From Acidimicrobiia bacterium (GTDB lineage: Bacteria; Actinomycetota; Acidimicrobiia; Spongiisociales; Spongiisociaceae): a stretch of DNA of 64,000 nucleotides. Both the position numbers and the translations under genes were made by a program. The stretch is taken from contig WTGI01000043.1 in NCBI GenBank assembly GCA_011523635.1, positions 36,581 through 100,580 of the forward strand, read 5' to 3'. This document shows positions 26,687 to 37,687 of this stretch, one piece after another. The notes below the pieces were generated by a model. It did no database searches. It was not told where the DNA came from and worked only from the letters and a program-made list of their open reading frames with translations. The first letter of the stretch is position 1, and each line of letters starts with the position of its first letter.

Positions 26687-27911
26687 CGAGAACCTCCGAT
26701 GCGGTCCGAGCCTCCGGCGACCGGAACAGCTCGATAGTGATCGGGTCACCGGCCTGCACCCTCCCGGTGCCCACGGGAATGACCGCGAAGGCATCGGCCC
26801 GGGCCAGCGCGGAGAGGACGTTGGACGACTGCCCGCCGCTGCTCCGGGCCAGCGTTACCCCGTCCTCGACTTCGGTGAACACTCGGGCGAAGACCGTCTT
26901 GGCCGGATCGGTCCGCCAGGCCCCGGCGGCCCGGGCCTCGGCCTGGGCACGGAACACGGCCCGGCATCCCATCATTTGCAGGAGGGCGGGGCGGGCGAAC
27001 TGCTCGAACGCCACCATCACCGACACAGGATTGCCGGGCAAGCCCAGAAGGGGCGTCCCCTCGATGTGGCCGAAGGCGAAGGGCTTGGCGGGCTGCATCG
27101 CCACCTTCCAGAAGTCGATCGTGCCGAGTTCCCGGAGGATGATCTTCACGAGGTCGTACTCCCCCATCGACACGCCGCCCGACGTCAGCACCATGTCGGC
27201 CTCACCGGCGCCCCGCTCCAGGGTGTTACGGAGCACGTCGGCGTCGTCTCCCACGATGCCCAGGTCGACGACCTCCACCCCCAACTCGTCCAGCATGGCC
27301 GCCAGGAGCGGCCGGTTGGTGTCCCGGATCTGGCCTGGACCCAGGTTCCCGGTCTCCGGCGGCAGGACCTCGTCTCCCGTGGACAGCATCGCCACCCTGG
27401 GCCGGCGATGCACTCTCGGGCTCACGCCCAGCGACGCAAGCACGGCCAGATGTGGGGGCGTGAGCCGCTCCCCCGCGGCGAACACGGGCTCCCCTGCCGC
27501 CAGGTCTCCGCCGGCGGGCCGGACCGCCGTGCCGGCAGGCGTGGCCGCCATGATCCGCACACCGTCCGGCAAGGGCGCCGTGTCCTCGACCTTGACCACC
27601 GTGTCGGCGCCCTCCGGCATGGGCGCGCCGGTCATGATCTTGATGGCCGCACCGGAACTTACGGCCTGATGCGCGACATGGCCCGCCGGGACGTCCTCGA
27701 GAAGCCGCAGGGTCACCGGCCCCTCCTCGACGTCGGCGCCAAGCACCGCGTACCCGTCCATGGCCGAATTCGTGAAGGGTGGGACGTCGTGGGGCGCCAC
27801 CACCGGGCGGGCAAGGCCTAGCCCCAGGGCATCCCACACGGGAAGTTCGAGCACCGGAAGGGCTTGAACGGCAGCCAGCACGTCTCGTTGGGCCTGCTCT
27901 AGAGAGCGCAT
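26679..27911 (-). CDS. moeA: Molybdopterin molybdenumtransferase / gephyrin-like
   Basis: [62 protein letters not shown]. Confidence 0.95.
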   Translation of the reverse strand: MRSLEQAQRDVLAAVQALPVLELPVWDALGLGLARPVVAPHDVPPFTNSAMDGYAVLGADVEEGPVTLRLLEDVPAGHVAHQAVSSGAAIKIMTGAPMPEGADTVVKVEDTAPLPDGVRIMAATPAGTAVRPAGGDLAAGEPVFAAGERLTPPHLAVLASLGVSPRVHRRPRVAMLSTGDEVLPPETGNLGPGQIRDTNRPLLAAMLDELGVEVVDLGIVGDDADVLRNTLERGAGEADMVLTSGGVSMGEYDLVKIILRELGTIDFWKVAMQPAKPFAFGHIEGTPLLGLPGNPVSVMVAFEQFARPALLQMMGCRAVFRAQAEARAAGAWRTDPAKTVFARVFTEVEDGVTLARSSGGQSSNVLSALARADAFAVIPVGTGRVQAGDPITIELFRSPEARTASEVLDG

Positions 27912-27915
27912 GGGG

Positions 27916-28734
27916 TCATTCCACCAGAAGATCGTCGACTATGGACCGGTAATCATCACGGTAGGCGGGGTCGGCGAGACCGAGGACGGTATTCGCCCGC
28001 AGGTATCCGAGCGGGTTCCCGACATCTAGCAGTTCCACGTCGGCCACGTAGGCCCGGCACCGGCCTGCGCGGGCGAGGGAGTCGACGGCGTCGGTGAGCT
28101 GTATCTCGCCGCCGTAGCCGGGGCCGATGCCCGTTAGGTGATCGAACACGTCGGGCATGAACAGGTAGCGGCCATGAATCGCGTAGTTGGAGGGGGCCCG
28201 GGCCGCACCCGGCTTCTCCACCGCCCCCCGGATCTCCATCACCGAACCGGACACGGCGGAGCGGGGAATGACCACTCCCTTGGCGCCTAACACCTCATCG
28301 GGCAGCCTCCGGACGTATACCACGGAGGTCTTCGAGTCGGCGGCCCGAGCCAGGTGGATGAGGAGGTCCTCACGAGGACGGATCAGGTCGTCGGCCAGCA
28401 TCACGAAGAAGGGCCGCAGGCCGATGGCTTCCCGGCCGGCCAGCACCGCATGGCCCAGCCCCTTCGCCTCTTCCTGGACGACGGCTCGGACCTTGATACC
28501 GGAGAGGCCGGGCAGGAATCGTGACTCGTCGAAGTGCCGCTCGATGATCGCTCCCCCGTCGGGATCGACCACCACCACCACCTCCGTCACCCCGGCCCGG
28601 GCCGCCTCCTCGACCACCCACTGGATACTGGGACGATCCACGACCGTCAGGAGAGCCTTCGGGATGGCGTTGGTGGCGGGCCGCATCCGCGTACCGCGGC
28701 CGGCGGCCGGGACCAGTGCTACGTCGACCTTCAT
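27916..28734 (-). CDS. galU: UTP-glucose-1-phosphate uridylyltransferase
   Basis: LVPAAGRGTRMRPATNAIPKALLTVVDRPSIQWVVEEA. Confidence 0.95.
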   Translation of the reverse strand: MKVDVALVPAAGRGTRMRPATNAIPKALLTVVDRPSIQWVVEEAARAGVTEVVVVVDPDGGAIIERHFDESRFLPGLSGIKVRAVVQEEAKGLGHAVLAGREAIGLRPFFVMLADDLIRPREDLLIHLARAADSKTSVVYVRRLPDEVLGAKGVVIPRSAVSGSVMEIRGAVEKPGAARAPSNYAIHGRYLFMPDVFDHLTGIGPGYGGEIQLTDAVDSLARAGRCRAYVADVELLDVGNPLGYLRANTVLGLADPAYRDDYRSIVDDLLVE

Positions 28735-28756
28735 CGCGGCGTAACCGTCCGGCGCA

Positions 28757-29339
28757 TCAGGCGAGCCGGTTCTCGGTGCCGGAGCGGAGCCGGCTCAGGT
28801 TGGAGCGATGGCGGAAGACGATCAGCGCCATCATCAACGCGAACCAGGCCACGGTCCGGGGTGGTTGGCCGGTGAGCAGCAAGGCGGGGATGGAAACCAC
28901 CGCCGCCGCCAGGGACCCGACCGCCGAGACACGCGAGACCGCCAGCGCCACCCCGTACACGATCACCATGGCCACCATGACCAGAGGCGCCACGGCCAGC
29001 ATCACTCCGCCAGCCGTCGCCACTCCCTTCCCTCCGCGGAACCGGTGGTAGACCGGGTAACAGTGACCGAGAACCGCCCCCAGGCCGGCCACGGTTCCGA
29101 TCGTGGGCGACCAGGCGAGCGACCCGACCAGTGCGGGCACGAAACCCTTGGCCAGATCGACCAGGTAGACGGCGGCTGCCGGACCCTTACCGATCGCACG
29201 GAGCACGTTGGATGCGCCGGGATTTCCGCTCCCTACCTGCCGGATGTCCACTCCCCGGCCCCGGGACACGACCAGAGCCATGTTGATACCGCCCAGTAGA
29301 TAGGCTCCGACGAATAGGGCGATAGCACCGATCAGCATC
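28757..29339 (-). CDS. plsY: Glycerol-3-phosphate acyltransferase PlsY
   Basis: [42 protein letters not shown]; start ATG near 29339. Confidence 0.9.
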
Positions 29340-29534
29340 TCCGCCGAGTCTAGGAGTGTGCTGAAAAATGTCCCATTGGCGGCATGGCCGGAAACGGAAC
29401 CCCGGGCCGAGGTAATGCGGGCCGGCCATCCCCTTCTTTTCCCGCATGCTTCTAGGAGCGTGCTGGTATGATCCCGCCGGCAACGGTCCACCGTCGCGGG
29501 CCGTTCCCCCCAGTCCCGACCGGAGTACCTGCGA

Positions 29535-29843
29535 ATGCCCACGTATGTCTATCAGTGCCAGGAGTGCGGTCACCGGTTCGAGATCTTCCAGAGCTTCTCC
29601 GCGGATCCGCTCGATACCTGCCCGGAGTGCCAGGAGGTCGCCCTGCGCAAGGTGCTGTTTCCCGCCGGAGTGGTCTTCAAGGGGTCTGGTTTCTACGTCA
29701 CGGACTCCCGTACTTCGAAGCCATCCACCTCCGGGAAGAAGGAAGGCTCCGCCGACAAGAAGGACAAGAAGTCGGACAGTACCTCCAACGGCGCCGCATC
29801 CAAGAAGGAACCCGCCAAGGCAGGCGCCAAGAACGACCGCTAG
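29535..29843 (+). CDS. FmdB-family zinc ribbon protein
   Basis: MPTYVYQCQECGHRFEIFQSFSADPLDTCPECQEVALRKVLFPAGVVFKGSGFYVTD. Confidence 0.95.
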   Translation: MPTYVYQCQECGHRFEIFQSFSADPLDTCPECQEVALRKVLFPAGVVFKGSGFYVTDSRTSKPSTSGKKEGSADKKDKKSDSTSNGAASKKEPAKAGAKNDR

Positions 29844-29941
29844 TGCTGCCGGCCTCCTCGGCGCGCCGGGTCCGAGAGGATAAGGATCGACCGGTCGATG
29901 CCTACGGCCCGGTACGATTCCTGCGGATACAGGTGATGTGA

Positions 29942-30526
29942 ATGAGAGGCGTGGTCGGGATCATCCTGGCGGGCGGTGAGTCGCGACGCATGGGGAGCGA
30001 CAAGGCCCTGGTCGAGGTGGGCGGCCGCCCGATGGCGGGATGGGTGGCCGAGGCGATGGCCGGATTCGACAAGGTCGTGATGGTGGGGCGCCGCCGGGGC
30101 GTGGCGGGCTTGGAGGCGATTCCCGACCTGCAACCCGGCCCGGCCGGACCCTTGAACGGACTCCAGACGGCGCTGGATGTCTTCAGATCCCCCGTGGTAG
30201 CGGTGGCGGTCGATCAACCGCTGGTGCGATCCGGCACGCTGGAGCGGCTGGCCGAGTGGGCCGCGACCAACCAGACAGCCGTCTGTGTCGACGAGCGCCC
30301 GCAGGTGACCTGCGCCGCCTACTCAGCGGACTGCCTTGACGAGGCCACCCGGGTCCTCCGCTCGGGAGGGTCGATACAGCAGATGCTCCGGTCGGTGCCC
30401 TGGACCCGATTGGATCGGAAGGTCTGGTCGTCCTGGGGAGAGGACGGCCGGTCGTGGTTCTCCATGGACTCCCCGGACGCCATCGTCGCGGCCGAGCGGC
30501 GCTTCCGCGTCAGCCTCCTCGACTAG
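29942..30526 (+). CDS. mobA: Molybdenum cofactor guanylyltransferase
   Basis: GIILAGGESRRMGSDKALVEVGGRPM; PLNGLQTAL; VAVDQPLV. Confidence 0.9.
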   Translation: MRGVVGIILAGGESRRMGSDKALVEVGGRPMAGWVAEAMAGFDKVVMVGRRRGVAGLEAIPDLQPGPAGPLNGLQTALDVFRSPVVAVAVDQPLVRSGTLERLAEWAATNQTAVCVDERPQVTCAAYSADCLDEATRVLRSGGSIQQMLRSVPWTRLDRKVWSSWGEDGRSWFSMDSPDAIVAAERRFRVSLLD

Positions 30527-30596
30527 AAGAGGCCGGGTACCGGAAGGCGCGACAAGCCTCTTCAAGGTGGGCCGGAACGGCGATACGTTGCGGCCT

Positions 30597-31145
30597 GTGC
30601 TCTGGTTAACCCGTCCTCCATACCTGCGCTGGTCGCTCGTCGGCCTGCTGGTCATCATCAGCCTCTGGGTGGAGATACGCCCCACCTCGAGCGTCAGCCA
30701 CCCCTACGTTTCCCGTGACGTGGCCCGGGGGGAATCGGTGGAAGGCGTTCTCGAATGGCGGACCGTGGCCGGCGGCGTTCTCGAGCCGGTCTTGGGCACC
30801 GGGTTCGCCGACCGTGACCTCACGGCGGGCCATCCCCTCCTGCCCGGCGACACCACCGATGCTCCGATCGCGGTTCCACCCGGTTGGTGGCTCTTGGATG
30901 TTGCCGTGCCGGCCGAGACCACGGCCGGGATGAGCGTCCAACTCGTGATCCTCCCCCCGTCGGGCGAGCGGGCCCTGCCGCCCATCGGCGGCCTGGTGAC
31001 CAGCGTCCGTCCCGGTGAATACCAGAGCGACGGTCTGGTCGGTTCGGTGGCCTTCCCTCCCGACCGGGCGGCCACCGCGGCGGTGGCGATCGCCGAGGAC
31101 CGGGTCTCCGTGCTGATCGAGGCCCGCCGTGACCGGGGCGGATAG
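30597..31145 (+). CDS. SAF-domain-like membrane-anchored protein
   Basis: GTG start inside ORF 30336-31145; N-terminal TM then SRDVARGESV...FADRDLTAGHPLLPGD SAF-like pattern. Confidence 0.55.
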   Translation: MLWLTRPPYLRWSLVGLLVIISLWVEIRPTSSVSHPYVSRDVARGESVEGVLEWRTVAGGVLEPVLGTGFADRDLTAGHPLLPGDTTDAPIAVPPGWWLLDVAVPAETTAGMSVQLVILPPSGERALPPIGGLVTSVRPGEYQSDGLVGSVAFPPDRAATAAVAIAEDRVSVLIEARRDRGG

Positions 31146-31225
31146 AGCGGCCCCAACTATCGATGGCCACTGCCCACCGACCATCAACCACGTCTTGCGG
31201 GATCTTCCGGGTACTCTCCTGAGGC

Positions 31226-31990
31226 ATGCTGGAAGCCGTGGTCTGGGGACTCGTCCAGGGCATCACCGAGTTCCTGCCGGTCTCGTCGAGCGGGCACCTG
31301 CGGATCATCCCCGACCTCTTCGGGCTCGAACCCCCCGATCTGTCCACGTCGGCGATCCTCCACCTGGGCACGCTTGCCGCCGTCGTCGCGTACTACCGCC
31401 GGGATGTCGCCTGGATAGTGGGCGGGCTCAGGCGGGATCCGGTCGCCCGGCAGATGGCGGCCATGGTCGTGGTCGCGACGGTCCCGGCCGGGATCGTCGG
31501 GTTGCTGTTCTCATCGGCCATCGAGAGTTTCCAAGAGTCCGCTTCCGGCGTGGGGGTGGCGCTGGTGGCCACCGGTGCGGTGCTGTTCCTGACCCGGTTC
31601 GTCAGCCGTGGTTCCGGGAGGGCCGAGGATCTCACTACCGGGAACGCGGTCGTGATCGGACTGAGCCAGGCGCTGGCTCTGTTGCCCGGAATCTCCCGGT
31701 CGGGGATGGTCATCACCGCCGGAATTCTGCGGGGAGTGTCGCCCGAGGAGTCCGGACGGTTCGGCTTCATCATCGCCATCCCGGCCATCCTCGGCGCCGG
31801 CCTGCGGGAGTTCATCGACCTGGGCCCGGCCTCGACCCTGTCGATCGAGCTGTTGGTCGCGACGCTGGTGGCGGGCGTGTGCGGATACTGGGCCATCAAG
31901 TTCCTGATCGACCGCCTCGCCCGCGGGAGCCTCGTGCCATTCGCCGTCTACTGCGTGGGAATCGGGCTCGTCACCCTGATCTGGCTCTAA
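31226..31990 (+). CDS. uppP: Undecaprenyl-diphosphatase
   Basis: GLVQGITEFLPVSSSGHLRII and LLPGISRSGMVITAGILRGVSPEESGRFGFI. Confidence 0.95.
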   Translation: MLEAVVWGLVQGITEFLPVSSSGHLRIIPDLFGLEPPDLSTSAILHLGTLAAVVAYYRRDVAWIVGGLRRDPVARQMAAMVVVATVPAGIVGLLFSSAIESFQESASGVGVALVATGAVLFLTRFVSRGSGRAEDLTTGNAVVIGLSQALALLPGISRSGMVITAGILRGVSPEESGRFGFIIAIPAILGAGLREFIDLGPASTLSIELLVATLVAGVCGYWAIKFLIDRLARGSLVPFAVYCVGIGLVTLIWL

Positions 31991-32037
31991 GACAGCCGGT
32001 CGCCTGAGCGTTAAATGGCAAGCCGGCTGGTGTGAGA

Positions 32038-33129
32038 TCAGCCGATCCGAAGCTCCGGGTGCATCCTGATGCGAGGTCGGGTTGCGATGAGACGGCGGGC
32101 CAGGTCATCGAAGGCATGGACCGCCTCGCTGCCGGGCGCGGCCACTTTGACCGGGTCGCCCCGGTCGGCGCCCGATCGCATGGCCTCCAGGATCGGGATC
32201 TGCGCCAGGAGGTCGACACCCGTCGCCTCGGCCAGGTCGGCTCCGCCGCCCGATCCGAAGATCTCGTAGTGCTTGCCGTCATCACCCACGAACCAGCTCA
32301 TGTTCTCGACCACCCCGATGACCTTCTGGTCGACCCGATCCGCCATCCGAGCCGCCCGGGACGCCACCCGGCTGGCGGTGGGCTGGGGCGTGGTCACCAG
32401 GAGGACGCGTGCCCTGGGCACGAACTGGGATATCGATATGGCGATGTCGCCCGTTCCTGGGGGCATGTCGATGAGCAGGAACTCGGGCTCGTCCCAGAAG
32501 ACGTCGGTCAGGAACTGCTCCAGGGCTTTGTGGAGCATGGGCCCCCGCCAGACCACCGCCTGACCGTCCGGCACGAAGTAGTCGATCGAGATGACCGACA
32601 CCCCGTGGGCGCGGAGCGGGATGATCGAGTCGGCGATCACCGCGGGTGCTCCCTCGGCGCCCAGCATCTTCGGGATCGAGTATCCCCATACGTCGGCGTC
32701 GATCACCCCGACGGTGTGACCCAGGCCGGCCAGGCTCACCGCCAGGTTGGTGGTTACAGAGGACTTGCCCACCCCGCCCTTTCCGGACGACACCGCGATC
32801 ACGTAGGTCGAGGAGCCGGGACCACCGACAGCCCTCTTCTCTCCCCTCACCCGGCTCATGAGGTCGTCCCGCTGCTCGTCGGTCATCAACTCGTGCCGGA
32901 TCTGGACCGAACGCACCCCGGGAACGGACCGGGCGGCGGATGTGACGGTCTCGATCAGCGCATGTCCCGGTGGGCCGGGTACGGGTAGGAGCACGTCTAT
33001 CACAGCCGCTCCCAGGCGCTTCGTCCGGGCCGAGGTTATGTAACCCAACTCGGCCAGGGGCCGCTGCAGGATGGGATCAATCGTGCTGGCAAGGGTCGAG
33101 GAAAGCGCCTCGGTCTTCGAATCGGTCAT
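32038..33129 (-). CDS. mrp: Mrp/NBP35 family iron-sulfur cluster carrier P-loop ATPase
   Basis: VSSGKGGVGKSSVTTNLAVSLA, DADVWGYSIPKML, LIDMPPGTGD. Confidence 0.95.
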   Translation of the reverse strand: MTDSKTEALSSTLASTIDPILQRPLAELGYITSARTKRLGAAVIDVLLPVPGPPGHALIETVTSAARSVPGVRSVQIRHELMTDEQRDDLMSRVRGEKRAVGGPGSSTYVIAVSSGKGGVGKSSVTTNLAVSLAGLGHTVGVIDADVWGYSIPKMLGAEGAPAVIADSIIPLRAHGVSVISIDYFVPDGQAVVWRGPMLHKALEQFLTDVFWDEPEFLLIDMPPGTGDIAISISQFVPRARVLLVTTPQPTASRVASRAARMADRVDQKVIGVVENMSWFVGDDGKHYEIFGSGGGADLAEATGVDLLAQIPILEAMRSGADRGDPVKVAAPGSEAVHAFDDLARRLIATRPRIRMHPELRIG

Positions 33130-33230
33130 CGGTGGGCCCGCCGGGAGTCGGCTCCATACGATAGTGACCCGGCTATGGCCCGAAATCAGCCCCCAGGCCG
33201 ACAGCAGCGCAGCGAACCTCAGGATCAGAG

Positions 33231-33375
33231 CGTCACCCATGACGCCCTCTGCCTCAAGTTCACGAACCCCACCATTCTCGATGCACAGAACCTCACCCAC
33301 GGCGCCCTGAACCTCAGGCTTAGGACGTCACCCATGACGCCCTCTGCCTCAAGTTCACGAACCCCACCATTCTCG
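33231..33375. repeat. Pair of perfect 50-bp direct repeats (33231-33280 and 33326-33375), period 95 bp
   Basis: CGTCACCCATGACGCCCTCTGCCTCAAGTTCACGAACCCCACCATTCTCG occurs twice identically; similarity extends left to GAACCTCAGG (33214 and 33309). Confidence 0.95.
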
Positions 33376-33765
33376 GACGTCCCCGAACTCGCGAAAGACG
33401 TGCCGAATTCGCGAAAAACCGATGCTCCGCATCGGGCCCCACCCCCGCCACCGCCGCCTGGGTTCGGGAGACGCGCTCGCCTATGTCCCGACTGGGACTT
33501 CTCCCGAGAGTATGTCCCCCGTCCCGACGGTCGGCGTCCCGGATCGCCGGTACGAGGTGCTTGGTCGCAATCATGAGTATGGGGCCACCCTGTGACACTT
33601 CTGGGCCCTCTGGCGATCGGTGCGCGCTGGCGGCCGCTTGATTTCCGACCGGGCGCCGCCGGCACCTGGTCTGGCAAGGCCGGACAATTATCATCAGTAC
33701 GGGTCCCGGGCGTTTCCCAGTGAACGCCCGGCACCGCCAGGACCACCAGCGAGAGAACCGGTACC

Positions 33766-36459
33766 GTGCCCATGAACAACACCTCCTTCTCCAACCCGTT
33801 CGAAGCCGCAGCCACGATCAATACGCCTCTCGGCAACCGGACGGTCCATCGACTCGACGCGGTCCGGGACCACGGAGACATCCAATCGCTCCCCTACTCC
33901 ATCAAAGTCCTGCTCGAGTCGGCGCTGCGCAACTGCGACGGACGGACGGTCACCGAGGAGGACGTGGTGACGCTCGCCTCCTACAACGGTGCCAAGGTTC
34001 CCGAGTCCGAGATCCCCTTCTCCCCCGGTCGCGTGGTGCTGCAGGACTTCACCGGAGTACCCGCCATCGTCGATCTGGCCGCCATGAGGGACGCCATCGT
34101 CCGCATGACCGGCAATCCCTCGTCCGCCCGGAAGGTCAACCCCAGGGTCCCGTGCGACCTGGTGATCGACCACTCCATCCAGGTCGACACGTTCAACTCC
34201 AGCATGGCTCTCCAGATCAACTCCCAGCGTGAGTTCGAGCGCAACCGGGAGCGGTACGAGTTCCTCAAGTGGGGCCAGTCGGCGTTCGACAACTTCCGCG
34301 TGGTGCCGCCCGCCACCGGCATCGTTCACCAGGTCAACCTCGAGTACCTGGCCCGGGTGGTCTGGGACGACGGAGCCACCCTGTATCCCGATTCGCTGGT
34401 CGGGACCGACTCCCACACCACAATGATCAACGGCCTCGGCGTGCTCGGATGGGGCGTAGGCGGGATCGAGGCGGAGGCGGCGATGGTCGGCCAGCCGATC
34501 TTCATGCTGGTTCCGGAGGTGGTCGGGGTCCGGCTCACCGGGCGCCTGCCCGAAGGGGCAACCGCCACCGATCTGGTGCTGCGGGTCACCGAGATCCTCC
34601 GTGAACACGGCGTGGTCGGACGGTTCGTCGAGTTCCACGGACCCGGCCTCGATGCCATGCCGCTGGCCAACCGGGCCACGATCGCCAACATGGCGCCCGA
34701 GTACGGCGCCACCTGCGGCTTCTTCCCGGTCGACCGGCAGACCATCTCCTACCTGGAGTTGACCGGACGCCCGCCAGAGCTGATCGAGACCGTCGAGCAG
34801 TACGCCCGCCTCCAGGGACTGTGGCGGGACGACAGCCACGACATCGTCTATTCATCCCTGATCGAGCTCGACATGGGCGCAATCGAGCCCGCCCTCGCGG
34901 GACCGCGCCGGCCCCAGGACCGCATCGCCCTGGCCGGTATGAAGGACCAGTGGGCGGCGGATCTCGACACCACCTTCGCCGGTCACGGTTACCCCGAGGG
35001 CGCCGACGGGGTGGAGAGCGACGGGGCGACCTTCGACCTGATGGACGGGTCGGTGGTCATCGCCGCCATCACCAGCTGCACCAACACGTCCAACCCGGAG
35101 GTTATGATCGGGGCCGGGCTGCTGGCCCGTAAGGCCCGCCGGCTGGGCCTGACCCGCCGGCCCTGGGTCAAGACCTCCCTGGCGCCCGGCTCCAGGGTGG
35201 TCACCGACTACCTCGGCCGGGCCGGCCTCACCGAAGACCTGGAAGCGCTCGGCTTCTACAACGTCGGTTACGGGTGCACCACCTGCATCGGCAATTCCGG
35301 CCCCCTCCCCGAGCCGATCGCCCGGGCCATCGACAGCCACGACCTGGTGGTCGCGTCGGTCCTGTCCGGCAACCGCAACTTCGAGGGACGCATCAGCCCC
35401 CACATCCGGGCCAACTACCTGGCGTCGCCGCCGCTCGTGGTGGCATACGCCCTGGCCGGGACGGTCGACATCGACCTGACCTCCGAACCGCTCGGGAAGG
35501 ATCCGGCCGGTGACGACATCTACCTCAGGGACATCTGGCCCTCACCAGCCGAGATCGCCCGCATCGTCGGCGGGTCCATCTCGTCGGATCAGTTCACCCG
35601 GCAGTACTCGACCGTGTTCGACGGGTCCCCCGAGTGGCAGGAGATCACCACCCACGCCTCCAACCTGTTCCGGTGGAACCCCGAGAGCACGTACATCCAG
35701 GCCCCGCCGTTCTTCGACGGTCTGACGATGGAGACCGACGCCATCACGCCCATCAGCGGAGCCCGTGTTCTGGTGAAGGTAGGGGATTCGGTCACCACCG
35801 ACCACATCTCCCCGGCGGGCTCGATTCCGGCCGATACGCCCGCCGGTGGGTACCTTCACGAGTCCGGCGTGCCCACCCTGATGTTCAACAGCTACGGGTC
35901 CCGCCGGGGCAACGACCGGGTCATGGCCAGGGGAACCTTCGCCAACCTGCGCGTGCGGAACCATCTGGCGCCGGGAACGGAGGGGGGCTGGACCACCGAC
36001 TTCACCGACGGACAGGTGAAGAGCATCTTCGAGGCCTCGCTGAGCTACCGGGCCGCCGGCACTCCCACCATCGTGATCGCCGGGATCGACTACGGGATGG
36101 GATCGAGCCGGGACTGGGCCGCCAAGGGTCCCTTCCTGCTGGGCGTGAAGGCGGTCATAGCCGAGAGCTACGAGCGGATCCACCGGTCCAACCTGGTGGG
36201 AATGGGGATCCTGCCTCTCGAGTTCATGCCGGGCGACAACGCCGCTTCGCTGGGCCTGGACGGATCCGAGACCTACGACATCGATGTCGACGACTCAGTG
36301 AGACCGAGGCAGCAGCTGACGGTGACAGCCCGGCGGGAGGACGGCTCCGTGACGGCGTTCCAGGCGCTGGCCCGGATCGACACCCCCGTGGAGGTCGACT
36401 ACTACCGCAACGGTGGGATCCTCCACACCGTCCTGAAAGAGATGGCCGCGACGGACTGA
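33766..36459 (+). CDS. acnA: Aconitate hydratase
   Basis: [30 protein letters not shown]-type motif, [38 protein letters not shown]. Confidence 0.95.
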   Translation: MPMNNTSFSNPFEAAATINTPLGNRTVHRLDAVRDHGDIQSLPYSIKVLLESALRNCDGRTVTEEDVVTLASYNGAKVPESEIPFSPGRVVLQDFTGVPAIVDLAAMRDAIVRMTGNPSSARKVNPRVPCDLVIDHSIQVDTFNSSMALQINSQREFERNRERYEFLKWGQSAFDNFRVVPPATGIVHQVNLEYLARVVWDDGATLYPDSLVGTDSHTTMINGLGVLGWGVGGIEAEAAMVGQPIFMLVPEVVGVRLTGRLPEGATATDLVLRVTEILREHGVVGRFVEFHGPGLDAMPLANRATIANMAPEYGATCGFFPVDRQTISYLELTGRPPELIETVEQYARLQGLWRDDSHDIVYSSLIELDMGAIEPALAGPRRPQDRIALAGMKDQWAADLDTTFAGHGYPEGADGVESDGATFDLMDGSVVIAAITSCTNTSNPEVMIGAGLLARKARRLGLTRRPWVKTSLAPGSRVVTDYLGRAGLTEDLEALGFYNVGYGCTTCIGNSGPLPEPIARAIDSHDLVVASVLSGNRNFEGRISPHIRANYLASPPLVVAYALAGTVDIDLTSEPLGKDPAGDDIYLRDIWPSPAEIARIVGGSISSDQFTRQYSTVFDGSPEWQEITTHASNLFRWNPESTYIQAPPFFDGLTMETDAITPISGARVLVKVGDSVTTDHISPAGSIPADTPAGGYLHESGVPTLMFNSYGSRRGNDRVMARGTFANLRVRNHLAPGTEGGWTTDFTDGQVKSIFEASLSYRAAGTPTIVIAGIDYGMGSSRDWAAKGPFLLGVKAVIAESYERIHRSNLVGMGILPLEFMPGDNAASLGLDGSETYDIDVDDSVRPRQQLTVTARREDGSVTAFQALARIDTPVEVDYYRNGGILHTVLKEMAATD

Positions 36460-36469
36460 CCCGCCGCTC

Positions 36470-37252
36470 CTAACAATCGGCGGCGGTGGAGTAGTCGTGG
36501 ACGAGGAACACCCCTCCGGCCTGATCCGCGGCAACGATCATCTGCCCGAGCGGGGTCGGGAAGGGGCCGTTCATCACCTGGCCACCCAGTTCGGCCACGC
36601 GGCCAGCGGTCTCGACGATGTCGGCGGCGCCGAAGTAGACGCTCCATGACGGAGGAACGTTCTCGGGAGGCTCCATGACACCGGCCACGATCTCGTCACC
36701 GGCCTTGAGCAGCGTGTAGGACATCGGACCCATGTCGGCGGTCTCGGCGGTCAGGCCGAGGACGGCCCCCAGAAACCCGGTCGCCGCGCCCACATCCGGC
36801 ACGTAGAGCTCGCTCCAGCTCATCGTCCCGGGCTCCTTGATCAGCTGTGCGCCCTTATGGTCTCCGGCCTGCCAGAAACCGACGGCAGCACCCTGGTTGT
36901 CCATGATGTAGGCCATCCGACCCGTGGTCATGACGTCGAACGGTCCCGCCAGTCCCCGGCCGCCGGCTTCGATCGCCTTCCGGTAGGCCTCGTCCGCCGA
37001 GTCGACCGCCAGGTAGGTGTTCCATACCGAACGCAGCCCCATCGCCAGCAACTCCGGCGGGGCCGGTCCCAGGCCGGCCACGTTGCAGCCGTCCTTCTGG
37101 GCCATCGAATAGGTCATGTCCGAGTCCGGCATGCCCCGGTCCTCCCAGGTCCAGCCGAACAGTCCTCCGTAGAAGGCCTTGGCGCCCTCCGTGTCCTCGG
37201 CGCTGAGATCCGCCCAGCACGGCTCTCCCTGGGTGTATCCGTCCCTGCGCGG
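36470..37252 (-). CDS. Two-domain VOC/glyoxalase family protein
   Basis: GEPCWADLSAEDTEGAKAFYGGLFGWTWED ... ELYVPDVGAATGFLGAVLGL. Confidence 0.85.
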   Translation of the reverse strand, partial: PRRDGYTQGEPCWADLSAEDTEGAKAFYGGLFGWTWEDRGMPDSDMTYSMAQKDGCNVAGLGPAPPELLAMGLRSVWNTYLAVDSADEAYRKAIEAGGRGLAGPFDVMTTGRMAYIMDNQGAAVGFWQAGDHKGAQLIKEPGTMSWSELYVPDVGAATGFLGAVLGLTAETADMGPMSYTLLKAGDEIVAGVMEPPENVPPSWSVYFGAADIVETAGRVAELGGQVMNGPFPTPLGQMIVAADQAGGVFLVHDYSTAADC

Positions 37253-37687
37253 CATGTTCTCCCGTCCTCCCGTCGAATAGCGCACGGAGTCTAGGAGAGG
37301 GTGAGGACATGCCGAACCCGTCGGGAAGTGATGCGAGCCAGGCCGCCCGGCGCCGACCGTTGCCGAGATAGGAACCGCAAGAACGCGAAAATCGCCGAAA
37401 CCGGGCCCGACCCGGCGGGCCCGGCCCCCGCCACCACCTCCTGGGCTTCTGGGGCGTGGTCGGCCATGCCCATCCCCTTCTGGGGTTTGGATGGGCTCGC
37501 CCCGGACGCGCTCGCTGTTCCCTCGAATGATCGACTGACGCCCTGATACGGTCGATCACCTCGGTGCTTGACGATATGGAACATACGAGCAGGGTGTGAC
37601 ACAGTCGACCTTCTGTGGCGAGAACGCGAAAAATGACGGAACTGTTCCGTCCCATAACTACGGACCGGGCATCACTAGCCTGCGGTC

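Noticed and set aside
33225-33881. 218-aa − ORF with repeated GGVRELEAEGVMGD peptide
   Set aside because: Lies in the repeat region and runs into acnA antisense; the peptide repeat simply mirrors the 50-bp DNA repeat
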